DNA from: Acidobacteriota bacterium
Lineage (GTDB): Bacteria > Acidobacteriota > Thermoanaerobaculia > Thermoanaerobaculales > Thermoanaerobaculaceae
Direction: 5' to 3'
Assembly: GCA_016213675.1 (NCBI GenBank)
Contig: JACQZW010000033.1
Span: 1 to 64,000 of the forward strand
DNA length: 64,000 nt
Below are positions 8,263 through 17,097 of this stretch, one piece after another (the stretch's first letter is position 1; the number at the start of each line of letters is the position of its first letter). Both the position numbers and the translations under genes were made by a program. Under the pieces are notes generated by a model that saw only the letters and a list, made by a program, of their open reading frames with translations, did not search any database and had not been told where the DNA came from.

Positions 8263-8734
8263 GGCCGCCCCCCTGCCCCAGCATCTTGCCGACCTTGGCC
8301 GGTTTGGCGGCACCGTGGTACTTCTCGCCCACGATCACCACCGGGGCCATGGCGCACGCGCCCACGCAGTTGACGGTCTTGATGGTGAAGCCCATGTCCT
8401 TCGTGGTCTCCCCGGCCTTGATGTCGAGCTGCCGTTCGAGCTCCTCGAGGAGCTGGCCGGCGCCGCGGATGTGGCACGCCGTGCCGGTGCACACCCGGAC
8501 GATCGTGCGCCCCTGCGGCACCAACGAGAACGCCTTGTAGAAGGTGCCGACCGAGAACACCTTGGCGAGCGGGACGTCGAGCGCCTCGGCGACCTTCACC
8601 AGCACGTCGCACGGCAGGTAGTTGTAGGCCCGGTGGACGTCCTGCAGCACCTGGATCAACGACGGCTCGGCGGCCGGATACCGGGAGAGGATGTCGGAGA
8701 GGGCCGCCGGATCGACGCACGCCTCGGTGCTCAT
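8252..8734 (-). CDS. NuoE/HndA-like [2Fe-2S] thioredoxin-fold subunit
   Basis: A 160-residue NADH dehydrogenase subunit with the N-terminal helical bundle ([21 protein letters not shown]) and the thioredoxin-like [2Fe-2S] domain: [10 protein letters not shown] gives the first two cysteines and [12 protein letters not shown] the last two. In the family it sits against NuoF/HndC and holds the N1a-type cluster. The gene overlaps the 2-oxoacid oxidoreductase gamma subunit upstream by ATGA and the NuoF-like gene downstream by 11 nt, so the switch from oxoacid to NADH subunits happens inside one continuous translational chain. Confidence 0.93.
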   Translation of the reverse strand: MSTEACVDPAALSDILSRYPAAEPSLIQVLQDVHRAYNYLPCDVLVKVAEALDVPLAKVFSVGTFYKAFSLVPQGRTIVRVCTGTACHIRGAGQLLEELERQLDIKAGETTKDMGFTIKTVNCVGACAMAPVVIVGEKYHGAAKPAKVGKMLGQGGGHEN

Positions 8735-9275
8735 CGCGGTTCTCCCTTCCTCGCGACCTGCTCGCCGAGCTCGTAGCCGCGGTGGAGCGCTTCGAGGTTG
8801 ACGTCGACGAGCTTGGGCTTGGCGGCGAACGTCTCGCGCACCACGCCTTCGACAACCGCGAGCGACACCGCGTGGGTCGCCCCGAGGTAGGCGCCGAGCG
8901 CGACCATGTTCGCCCCGCGCGAGTTCGACAGCTCGTTGGCGATCTCGTTGGCCGGCACCTTGACCACGGTGATGTCGTCGCGCTGCGAGTCGCGATTGAT
9001 CAGCGAGCTGTTGATCAGGAGCACGCCGCCCGGCTTGACCGACGACTCGAACTTGTCGAGCGACGGGAGGTTGAGCGCGAGCACGGCCCGGGGGTGCTGC
9101 ACCACCGGTGAGCCGACCGGGCGGTCCGAGATCACCACGGTGCAGTTGGCGGTGCCGCCTCGCATCTCCGGGCCGTAGGAGGGCAGCCAGGAGACCTCCT
9201 TGCCCTCGCGCATGCCGGCGTAGGCGAGCATCTTGCCGATCAGCAGGACGCCCTGGCCGCCGAAGCCGGCCATGA

Positions 9276-9291
<16 letters not shown>
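8731..9291 (-). CDS. 2-oxoacid:ferredoxin oxidoreductase, gamma subunit
   Basis: A 186-residue gamma subunit of the POR/KOR/VOR family. It starts MQNDVIMAGFGGQGV, with the family FGGQG loop, and has the conserved SWLPSYGPEMRGGTANCTVVIS segment. The subunit joins the alpha/beta core and shapes the CoA and substrate sites. The ATG at 9291 is the only start before the conserved sequence and overlaps the beta gene by 16 nt. Family order here is delta, alpha, beta, gamma, typical of 2-oxoglutarate (Kor) and 2-oxoisovalerate (Vor) enzymes. Confidence 0.92.
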
Positions 9292-10068
<777 letters not shown>

Positions 10069-10076
<8 letters not shown>

Positions 10077-11157
10077 TGACCACCTCCGCGGCCTTGCCCG
10101 CGAGGACCTCGCGGATGCTCTCCGCGACCTCGTCCGGCGAGATCAGCATGCCGCCCTGCCGACCCTTGAAGTACACCGGCTTCGCGCCGCGCAGGGCGAG
10201 CTGCACGTCCTCGATCATCTGGCCCGACGACAGCTCGACGACGAGCACCGCCTTGGCCTTCGCCGCCGCCGCACGCACCGCAGCGTAAGGGAACGGGAAC
10301 AGCGAAACCGGCCGGATCAACCCGGCCTTCACGCCCTGCTCACGCAGGTCCTCGATCGCGGTCGAGCACACCCGCGCGACGGTGCCGTAGGCCACGAGGA
10401 GAAGATCGTACGGCTCGTCGGTGAAGTACTCGGCGAAGCGGACCTCGTCGCGGACCATGCGGTCGTACTTCGCCTTCAGCTTGATGTTGTGCTGCTCCAG
10501 CACCTCGGGGTCGAGGAACAGCGAGTTGACGATGTTGGTCGGACGGGAGCCGTCGCACCCGGTCGCCGCCCAGGTCTTGGGCGCGAGCAGCTTGCACGGC
10601 ACGCGCTCGGCGCCGAACTCGACGGGCTCCATCATCTGGCCGATCAGTCCGTCGCCCAGGACCATCACCGGGTTCCGGTAGAAGTCCGCGAGGTCGAAGG
10701 CGTCCTGGACGAGGTCCGCCGCCTCCTGCACCGACCACGGCGCCAGGACGAGCAGCCGGTAGTCGCCGTGGCCGCCACCCTTGGTCGCCTGGAAGTAGTC
10801 GGACTGACTAGGGAGAATTCCACCCAGGCCCGGGCCGGCGCGCATGATGTTGACGATCACCACGGGCAGCTCGGAGCCGGCCAGGTAGGACACCGCCTCC
10901 ATCATCAGGGAGATCCCCGGGGACGACGACGAGGTGAGCACCCGCTCGCCCGAGCCCGACGCGCCGTAGAGCATGTTGGACGCGGCCACCTCGCTCTCGG
11001 CCTGGACGAAGGTCCCGCCTACCTGCGGCAGCCGGTGCGACATGTACTCGGGAATCTCGTTCTGCGGCGTGATAGGGTAACCGAAGAACAGCTTGCAACC
11101 GGCATGGATCGCCGCCTCGCCGATCGCCTCGCAGCCCTTCATGAGTTTCTTCGCCAT
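10069..11157 (-). CDS. 2-oxoacid:ferredoxin oxidoreductase, alpha subunit (VorB/KorA-like)
   Basis: A 362-residue alpha subunit with the pyrimidine-binding and transketolase C-terminal domains. Landmarks are GCKLFFGYPITPQNEIPEY, the QAESEVAASNMLYGA segment that contacts TPP, TSSSSPGISLM, and IMRAGPGLGGILPSQSD. This form is usually annotated 3-methyl-2-oxobutanoate dehydrogenase subunit VorB. Two ATGs are adjacent (11160 and 11157); the second gives better spacing (6 nt) from an AAGGGAG ribosome site. Unlike every other gene pair in the operon it is not coupled to its upstream neighbour: a 186-bp spacer filled with repeats separates it from the delta ferredoxin. Confidence 0.93.
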
Positions 11158-11343
11158 CATGAGCTCCCTTCGGGAGCGAGCTGACAGCTCACAGCCGACA
11201 GCTCACAGTTCCCCCGCCCAACCAGGGAACAGTTGTTTCGGCGTTGTCTCGGCCTCTTGGCTGTCAGCTGTCGGCTGTCGGCTGTCGGCCGTGAGACCCG
11301 GTGCGCACGCGGGAGTGCGAGACGGTCCATCTGCATCGCTCCC
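11158..11343. repeat. Repeat-filled spacer with two inverted arms inside the redox operon
   Basis: Arm one (11176-11213) is built from AGCTGACAGCTCACAG and CCGACAGCTCACAG words; arm two (11259-11295) from GGCTGTCAGCTGTC and GGCTGTCGGCCGTGAG. The arms are inverted relative to each other and flank a CCCGCCCAACCAGGG core, so the transcript could fold into a long imperfect hairpin between the delta and alpha subunit genes. No coding sequence is present. Confidence 0.7.
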
Positions 11344-11577
11344 CTAGTACGCGAAGTAGTGGTACATCGTGCCGGAAACCTTCATCTGGATCGCCATGTC
11401 CGGGCAGGTGATGCAGCACAGGCGGCAGCCGATGCACCGCTTCTGCTCGGCGACCGACGCGAAGAAGTACCCCTTCGTGTTGATCTCCTTGCCCATGGCC
11501 AGGATCCTCTGTGGACAGGCGTTGACGCAAAGCTCACAGCCCTTGCACAGGTCGCGGTCGATCAGGATCTCGGACAC
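11344..11577 (-). CDS. 2-oxoacid:ferredoxin oxidoreductase, delta (ferredoxin) subunit
   Basis: A 77-residue ferredoxin with two [4Fe-4S] motifs, CKGCELCVNACP and CIGCRLCCITCP, each followed by a distal Pro. It matches the delta subunit of Vor/Kor enzymes, which takes electrons from the TPP subunit cluster and passes them on. It lies 15 bp after the P-loop protein gene and upstream of the alpha subunit. Length is normal for the family. Confidence 0.93.
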   Translation of the reverse strand: MSEILIDRDLCKGCELCVNACPQRILAMGKEINTKGYFFASVAEQKRCIGCRLCCITCPDMAIQMKVSGTMYHYFAY

Positions 11578-11592
11578 CTCGCCGCTCCTTTC

Positions 11593-12309
11593 TCAGTTCA
11601 ACGCGAACAGCGGCCCGACCCGCGGGCGGAACCGGCTCTGCTCGAACGGCGGCCGGATCAAGCGGGTGAGCTCCAGGACGAGGCAGCCGAGCGTGCTCTC
11701 GTCCAGCAGCGGCCGGGTCGCCTCGTCGGCGCCGACCGCCACCACCGGGAGACCCAGACGACTCCCCACCTCGCGGGCCCGTTCGTAGCCTTCGACGACG
11801 ATCTCGGGGGTGGTCTCGCCGAGGAGATGCGTGTTGGAGATCAGCCCGGTCAGGGGGATCCGGGCGGCGGCCTCGGTGGCCCGCGCCATGACGACGGCGT
11901 CGTCCTCAGTCTCCGTGTACGGCCGGCGGAAGTTGAGCACGAGCAGGTGATCGGTCTCGGCGACCGGGATCACGTCGGACACCGAGCCCAGGGCGCGCGT
12001 CCCGATCGGATCGCCGCCCACGTCCAGGACGACCCTGGCCGCCGGATCCTGCAGCGCACGACGGACCGCCGGCATGACGATCGGCAGGTCGGCATGGGCG
12101 AGCTCGCCCTCTGGTGCGATCACGCCGACGCCTTTCTCGGTCAGGAAGTCGCGCGCCGAGCGCGAACGGAAGTACGGCTTGACCACGTCCAGGTCCACCA
12201 GCGCCACCGTCACGCCGGTCCCCGCGAGCCGGAGCGCGACGTGGAGCGCGATCTCGGTCGTCCCGCTCCCGAAGTGCCCCACAACGATGGTCACCCGGTT
12301 GGTAAACAC
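11593..12309 (-). CDS. P-loop NTPase-like protein with Walker A lysine replaced by threonine
   Basis: A 238-residue protein of the MinD/ParA/CobQ-like SIMIBI group, first gene of the redox operon. The N-terminus VTIVVGHFGSGTTEIA (P-loop at 11-18) corresponds to the family GHFGSGKTE loop, but the invariant lysine is Thr here (codon ACG). A Walker B-like VVLDVGGDPIG and a LVDLDVVKPYFRSR switch region remain. Such genes often head Kor/Vor operons and are thought to help cluster loading or regulation, which is not proven. The GTG start has a GGGGAG site 4 nt upstream, and the -10 box lies just 19 bp ahead. Loss of the lysine may weaken or remove ATP hydrolysis. Confidence 0.85.
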   Translation of the reverse strand: MFTNRVTIVVGHFGSGTTEIALHVALRLAGTGVTVALVDLDVVKPYFRSRSARDFLTEKGVGVIAPEGELAHADLPIVMPAVRRALQDPAARVVLDVGGDPIGTRALGSVSDVIPVAETDHLLVLNFRRPYTETEDDAVVMARATEAAARIPLTGLISNTHLLGETTPEIVVEGYERAREVGSRLGLPVVAVGADEATRPLLDESTLGCLVLELTRLIRPPFEQSRFRPRVGPLFALN

Positions 12310-12327
12310 CGGCTCCCCCCGGCCGGT

Positions 12328-12356
12328 ACTTTATGTGAAGACCTTCACGTAGTCAA
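12328..12356 (-). promoter_or_regulatory. Promoter of the redox operon with Rex/CRP-like palindrome in the spacer
   Basis: On the minus strand a -35 box TTGACT (12351-12356) and a -10 box TAAAGT (12328-12333) are separated by exactly 17 nt. The spacer carries the perfect palindrome GTGAAG-GT-CTTCAC (12335-12348). With flanks the site reads TGTGAA-N4-TTCACG when read on the plus strand, one base from the Rex operator core TGTGAA-N4-TTCACA, and also fits the CRP/FNR-type TGTGA-N6-TCACA. A repressor bound here would block RNA polymerase directly. Initiation near 12321 would leave a leader of only about 12 nt before the GTG. Confidence 0.65.
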
Positions 12357-12418
12357 GAAAACTGCGACACCTGAGACGGAGTCTGCTTTACGGCCGACGG
12401 TCCGCGGCGCACGGTGAA

Positions 12419-14767
12419 CTAGATGGCAAAGGCGAGGTTGAGCGAGACGTTTCGACCCGGCTCGGAGACGCGCACTCCCGAACGGAACGGATCGCGTTGG
12501 TAGGAGAGGGCCTCGCTGTACTGCCGATCCAACGCGTTCAGCAGCCCGAGGACGACGCGCAGGCCTCCCCAGGTCGCTCCCACCCTCAGGTTGGCGACGC
12601 CGTAGCCCGGCGTCGTCGTCTCGCCGAGGTCGGTGTCGACCCGGTCCTGCGCGTCGGCGAACACCCCTTCCAACTCGACGAACAACTTGCCGGTGTCGTA
12701 GCGTCCCGCCACCCGCAGCGTGGTCGGTGGCATCTCGGCGAGCGTCCGCGTGGTGATCCCCTCCTCCGGCCGCGGGTCCTTGCGGCCGATCACCGCACCG
12801 AGGTCGGCGGAGAAGAACAGCGTGCCACCCACCGCCCAACTCGCCGCCAGGTCGCCACCGGTGAGCTGCGCGTCCACGTTCTCGTAGCTCCTGGCCACGC
12901 TGTTCATCACCCCGGGCACCATGTTGACCTTTTGCTGGTCGTGGACGGTGATGTAGTCGTCGACACGGTCGTAGAACACCCGGCCACTCAAGTAGAAGCT
13001 GTCCTTCCGGTAGCTGGCATTCAGACTGAGGCCGGTGTTGCGGGCCGGTTTCAGGGCAGGGTTGCCGACCCAGTCCGAGCCCATTCGCCGCAGCGAGAAG
13101 AACAGCTCCCGGGCGTCTGGGTATCGCACCGAATGCCCGGCGCCGACGGAGAGCTCGAGCCCCGCCGTCGGGGTCACGATCAGGCGCAGGTTGCCGGAGG
13201 GTTCGGAGGCGACGTTCCCGACCGCCCGCGTCGACTTGTAGGCGTAGTACAGGTTCGTGTTCGCGAGCTCCGGGTCGGCCTGGCTGTCGGTTTCGTCCCA
13301 TCGCGCCCCGGCTTGCAGAACGACGGACTGCGAGAGCGGACGGACGTACTCCACGTAGGCCCCGACGGTGTCGCTGACGACGCCCGGCAACGAGTACTGC
13401 GGCTGGTACCCCATGCCGGCGAGCATGGTCGTCGTGCTCCACTCCTGCCTGACCACCTCGACGCCGGCGGTGAAGGGACCGGCTTCGACCTCGACCTCGC
13501 CCCCGGTCACCTCGCTCGACGCGTCGCTGCCCATCGCGTACTCGCGAGGCGCGGTCGTCGACGAGGTCCGGTAGGCGTCGGTCATCCAGTGCTCCACCCG
13601 GGTCAGGTACGCCTGGGCGCGCACCGCCCGCAGGACCGGCCCGCTGCCGGTGAACTCGTAGCTGGCGTTGGCCCGGTCGGTGTCGTCGACGATCGCGTCC
13701 GCCATCAGGTAGGGATAGAGGACATGATCCGCCTCCTGCCGCGTGTACGCGAGCTGCAGCGAATGTCCCTCGGCCGGCGCCAGCACGAGTCGACCCCAGC
13801 CCGTTCCGATCTCGAACGCATCGGAGTCGACGGCATCGGGACGGTAATTCGCCAGCTCGGTGAAGGCCCGTCCGGACCCGTCCTCGTAGGGCTTCGAGGA
13901 CCGGTAGGAGTACCCGGCCTGGCCGGACAGGCGGGGGCCACCGTAGGAGACGACAGCGGACGGGTTGACGAACGAGTACGAGCCACCGGCCAGGTTGACG
14001 TTGGCGTGCCAGCCCTCCTCCGGCTTGCGCGTCACGATGTTCACCACTCCGCCGAGGCTCCCCGAGCTCTTGACGTCGAACGGCCCCTTGGCCACCTCGA
14101 TCCGGTCGATCTCGGCGAAGTCCACGTGGAATGCCGCCGGGTCCATGCCGTTCGGGCACGCGCCATGCGCCCGGGCGCCGTCCACGAGGACGTTGAGGTT
14201 CGGCCCCTGGTAGCCTCCGAGCACGATGTCGTTGGCGATCCCGCCCTTCCGCACCTTCCACACGCCACCCAGGCGCGTCATCGCCTCGCCCGCATCGCGG
14301 GCTCCGCTCTCGCGGATCTCGGCCGCCGCCAGCGCCTCCTGCGGCATCTGGCCGATGACCGCGACGTTGTCGCCGAAGACGGCGACGTCGAGCTCGATGT
14401 CGACCCGGCGGCTCTCGCCAGCCGACAGCATCACGCCGGTGAGCGCTGTCGGACGGAAGCCCTCCAGCTCGGCGACGAGGTCGTAGCTGCCGGGCGCCAG
14501 GCCGGCGATCCGGAACACGCCGTGCTCACCCGAAACCACCTGCGCAGCGCTCCCACTCGCCGTCGGGACTGCCGACACTGCGACCCCGGGCAACCCGGTG
14601 CCGCGGGTCGAGACCACCCCGGACAGCGAGCCCGGCGTGGACTCCGCGGCGACGGCACGAACCACGTTGGTCGAAAAGAGGACGCTCAGGACGGCGACGA
14701 CGGCAGCAGGGCGGGCCTGGAGACGGCTTCCGATTCGAATCCACGACGACATGACGGGGGGGATCAT
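12419..14767 (-). CDS. TonB-dependent outer-membrane receptor, copper-receptor (OprC)-like
   Basis: A 782-residue outer-membrane receptor. It has a signal peptide, a carboxypeptidase-regulatory-like beta-sandwich (about 45-125), a plug domain with RIEVAKGPFDVKSSGSLGG and VVNIVTRKP (about 140-260), then a 22-strand-type barrel ending in aromatic-alternating LNLAFAI. The plug contains HGACPNGMDP and the barrel VLYPYLMAD, both resembling the OprC/NosA copper receptors, so copper is a plausible ligand (inference). The ATG at 14767 has a strong GGAGG site; an upstream ATG at 14812 lacks one. It stands alone, with no exbBD or tonB nearby. Confidence 0.88.
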   Translation of the reverse strand: MIPPVMSSWIRIGSRLQARPAAVVAVLSVLFSTNVVRAVAAESTPGSLSGVVSTRGTGLPGVAVSAVPTASGSAAQVVSGEHGVFRIAGLAPGSYDLVAELEGFRPTALTGVMLSAGESRRVDIELDVAVFGDNVAVIGQMPQEALAAAEIRESGARDAGEAMTRLGGVWKVRKGGIANDIVLGGYQGPNLNVLVDGARAHGACPNGMDPAAFHVDFAEIDRIEVAKGPFDVKSSGSLGGVVNIVTRKPEEGWHANVNLAGGSYSFVNPSAVVSYGGPRLSGQAGYSYRSSKPYEDGSGRAFTELANYRPDAVDSDAFEIGTGWGRLVLAPAEGHSLQLAYTRQEADHVLYPYLMADAIVDDTDRANASYEFTGSGPVLRAVRAQAYLTRVEHWMTDAYRTSSTTAPREYAMGSDASSEVTGGEVEVEAGPFTAGVEVVRQEWSTTTMLAGMGYQPQYSLPGVVSDTVGAYVEYVRPLSQSVVLQAGARWDETDSQADPELANTNLYYAYKSTRAVGNVASEPSGNLRLIVTPTAGLELSVGAGHSVRYPDARELFFSLRRMGSDWVGNPALKPARNTGLSLNASYRKDSFYLSGRVFYDRVDDYITVHDQQKVNMVPGVMNSVARSYENVDAQLTGGDLAASWAVGGTLFFSADLGAVIGRKDPRPEEGITTRTLAEMPPTTLRVAGRYDTGKLFVELEGVFADAQDRVDTDLGETTTPGYGVANLRVGATWGGLRVVLGLLNALDRQYSEALSYQRDPFRSGVRVSEPGRNVSLNLAFAI

Positions 14768-14944
14768 GCCAACTCCTCCTTCGAGACCGAAGACGCGCGT
14801 ATTCTGCACCACACCGCGCCGGACCGCACTGTGGAGAACTCCCTAGACGGCCAGGGTCCAGGGTCCGGACAAAACCCGAGTCGCACGGCACCCGCCTAGG
14901 TAGTTTCTACGGGGTTCCGCCGTGTCCGACTCCTGCCGACGGCC

Positions 14945-15784
14945 CTACCTGCCGGCTCGCAGGTGGCGCTCGAGGGCGTCCTGCCAGGGCGGCAGGGGGG
15001 CACCGATCAGGGCGGCGAGGCGCGAGGTGTCGAGGACGGAGTAGGCCGGGCGCTTCGCTGGGCGAGGCATCTCGCCGGTTGAGATCGGGACGACCTCCGC
15101 GTCGGAGCCGACCAGGCGGACGATCTCGCGGGCGAACCCGTACCAGGTCGTGGCCCCGGAGTTGACCGCGTGCACGACCCCCTCGGCTCTCGCGTCGAGG
15201 AGCCGCAGCAGCCCGCTTGCGAGGTCCTCGGCGTACGTGGGACACCCGGCCTGGTCGGCCACCACCCGCAGCACGCGGTTCCCGCCGTCGAGCTGCCGGC
15301 GCACCGCGCCCACGAAGTTGCTGCCCTCGCCGTACAGCCAGGCCGTCCTGACGATGAGGTGTCGCCGCGCCCGCGCCGCGGCCACCTCGCCGGCGAGCTT
15401 GGTGCGCCCATACGCCGACTGCGGGCTCGTCGCCTGGCCCTCCCGGATCGGCGCGAGGGCGGTGCCGTCGAACACGTAGTCGGTGGAGATCTGGAGCAGC
15501 ACGATACCGTGGCGATCCGCCGTCTCGGCCAACGTCGACACCGCACCGCCGTTGACGGCGGCCGCCTTCGCCTCGTCGCTCTCCGCGGCGTCGACCGCCG
15601 TGTAGGCGGCGCAGTTGACGATCGCGTCCGGGCTCGCGGCCTCGACGGCACGCCGCACGGCCTCGGCGTCGGTGATGTCGAGCTCGGGGAGATCGACGCC
15701 GACGAACTCGTGACCGAACCCTGGGGCGAGACGCTCGAGCGCCCGCCCGAGCTGTCCCCGGCTCCCGGTGATGAGGAGCCTCAT
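14945..15784 (-). CDS. rfbD: dTDP-4-dehydrorhamnose reductase
   Basis: A 279-residue NAD(P)H-dependent reductase that makes dTDP-L-rhamnose in the last step of the pathway. GSRGQLGRAL is the Rossmann loop, STDYVFDG is the family signature, and YGRTKLAGE holds the catalytic Tyr and Lys. The start at 15784 is where conservation begins; the open frame further upstream is translated repeat sequence. It lies downstream of rfbB and rfbA on the same strand, separated from rfbB by a 226-bp repeat block. Confidence 0.95.
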   Translation of the reverse strand: MRLLITGSRGQLGRALERLAPGFGHEFVGVDLPELDITDAEAVRRAVEAASPDAIVNCAAYTAVDAAESDEAKAAAVNGGAVSTLAETADRHGIVLLQISTDYVFDGTALAPIREGQATSPQSAYGRTKLAGEVAAARARRHLIVRTAWLYGEGSNFVGAVRRQLDGGNRVLRVVADQAGCPTYAEDLASGLLRLLDARAEGVVHAVNSGATTWYGFAREIVRLVGSDAEVVPISTGEMPRPAKRPAYSVLDTSRLAALIGAPLPPWQDALERHLRAGR

Positions 15785-16010
15785 GCCCCCACCCACCCGG
15801 TCGAGGGTCGAGAGTCGAGGGTCGAGGGTCGAGGACAGAAGTCGGGAGTTGACAGTCGACAGTCTCCCCCACCCAACCACCCAGAAGACCCGCCCGACCG
15901 GCTCGCAGCCGACGGCTTCAAACGGACTGCTCCTGGAGGGGGCCTGTGAACTGTCGACTGTGGACTGTCAACTTCTCTCCAGGGCCCCGGACCGCGATTT
16001 CCGATCACTT
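15785..16010. repeat. Repeat block between rfbB and rfbD with TCGAGGGTCGAGAG units and inverted arms
   Basis: Starts with CCCACCCACCCGG followed by TCGAGGGTCGAGAG and further TCGAGGG units (15787-15834). GTTGACAGTCGACAGTC (15848-15864) faces the near-inverse GAACTGTCGACTGTGGACTG and following bases (15948-15972). The arms could pair across about 85 bp. The same words recur at 37411-37500 and 40288-40424. No gene is seen. Confidence 0.75.
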
Positions 16011-17027
16011 TCACCCCAGCCTCTCGCCGTACTGCTGCTCGTAGTAGCGGCGGAACTCGCCGTCGTGGTCCTTCAGCGGCTTCCACCACCACTCGTTCTC
16101 CACGTACCAGCGAACCGTCTCGGCGATTCCCTGCTCGAAGTCGACCCGCGGCCGGAACCCGAGGCCGCCCAGCTTCGACGCGTCGAGCGAGTAGCGGCGA
16201 TCGTGCCCGACCCGGTCCTGGACCGGGGTGATGAGCGACTCCGGCCTGCCCAGGAGGTGGAGGATCTTGCGGGTGATCTCGATGTTCTCGCGCTCGTTGT
16301 CGCCCGCGACGTTGTACACCTCGCCGGGCGTGCCGTGCTCGAGCAGGAAGAGGATCGCCCGGCAGTGGTCGGAGACGTGCAGCCAATCGCGGACGTTCCG
16401 CCCGTCGCCGTACAACGGCAGCGCCTGGCCCCGCAACGCGTTGGTGACGAATAGGGGGATCAGCTTCTCCGGGTACTGGTACGGGCCGTAGTTGTTCGAG
16501 GCGCGCGTGATGATCACCGGCACGCCGTAGGTCGACCAGTAGGCGTAGGCCAGCCGGTCGCCGCCGGCCTTCGAGGCCGAGTACGGGTTGCGGGGGTTGA
16601 GCAGGCTCGTCTCGGTGAACGACCCGGACTCGATCGAACCGTACACCTCGTCGGTGGAGATCTGGACGAACCGCGCCAACCCGAGCCGGCGAGCCTCCTC
16701 GAGCAGCACGAGCACGCCCTTGATGTCCGTGTCGATAAAGTGGGCGGCGCCGAGCAGCGACCGGTCGACGTGCGTCTCGGCGGCGAAATTGACCGCCAGC
16801 GTGCACCCTACCATCGCGTCGTGAACCGCCTCCGGGTCGCAGATGTCGCCCCGTAGGACGCGATAACGCGGGTCTGCCTCGACGTCCCGGAGGTTCTCGA
16901 GCCGACCGGCGTAGGTCAGCTTGTCGAGGTTGACGACCTCCCAGTCCGGCCGCTCCGCGAGCACCAGGCGCACGAAGCTCGAACCGATGAACCCACAGCC
17001 GCCGGTAACCAGGATCCGCACGCTCAC
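16011..17027 (-). CDS. rfbB: dTDP-glucose 4,6-dehydratase
   Basis: A 338-residue extended SDR dehydratase acting on dTDP-glucose. GGCGFIGSSFV is the NAD loop, AAETHVDRSL the family motif, STDEVYGS precedes the catalytic Asp-Glu pair, and NPYSASKAGGD supplies Tyr and Lys. The GTG at 17027 is used, with an AAGG ribosome site about 6 nt upstream; GTG at 17021 is an alternative. It is the middle gene of the rfbA-rfbB-rfbD set. No rfbC (3,5-epimerase) lies in this window, so that step is encoded elsewhere. Confidence 0.96.
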   Translation of the reverse strand: MSVRILVTGGCGFIGSSFVRLVLAERPDWEVVNLDKLTYAGRLENLRDVEADPRYRVLRGDICDPEAVHDAMVGCTLAVNFAAETHVDRSLLGAAHFIDTDIKGVLVLLEEARRLGLARFVQISTDEVYGSIESGSFTETSLLNPRNPYSASKAGGDRLAYAYWSTYGVPVIITRASNNYGPYQYPEKLIPLFVTNALRGQALPLYGDGRNVRDWLHVSDHCRAILFLLEHGTPGEVYNVAGDNERENIEITRKILHLLGRPESLITPVQDRVGHDRRYSLDASKLGGLGFRPRVDFEQGIAETVRWYVENEWWWKPLKDHDGEFRRYYEQQYGERLG

Positions 17028-17097
17028 CCTGCCTTTCTGAACCCCGCGCCGCCGCCTCGGGCACCGGGGCCACGACGGCCCCCCTCGGCCGCGTGCA

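Noticed and set aside
5555..8734. NAD-reducing [FeFe]-hydrogenase
   Set aside because: HndA- and HndC-like subunits are present, but the NuoG-like protein ends before any H-cluster domain and no other hydrogenase catalytic gene is in the window.
14768..14944. Cobalamin riboswitch ahead of the TonB receptor
   Set aside because: No B12-box-like sequence is visible and the plug motifs point to copper rather than corrinoids.
15785..16010. Possible CRISPR array
   Set aside because: The repeated words are short, irregular and adjacent, with no constant spacer length and no cas genes in the window.
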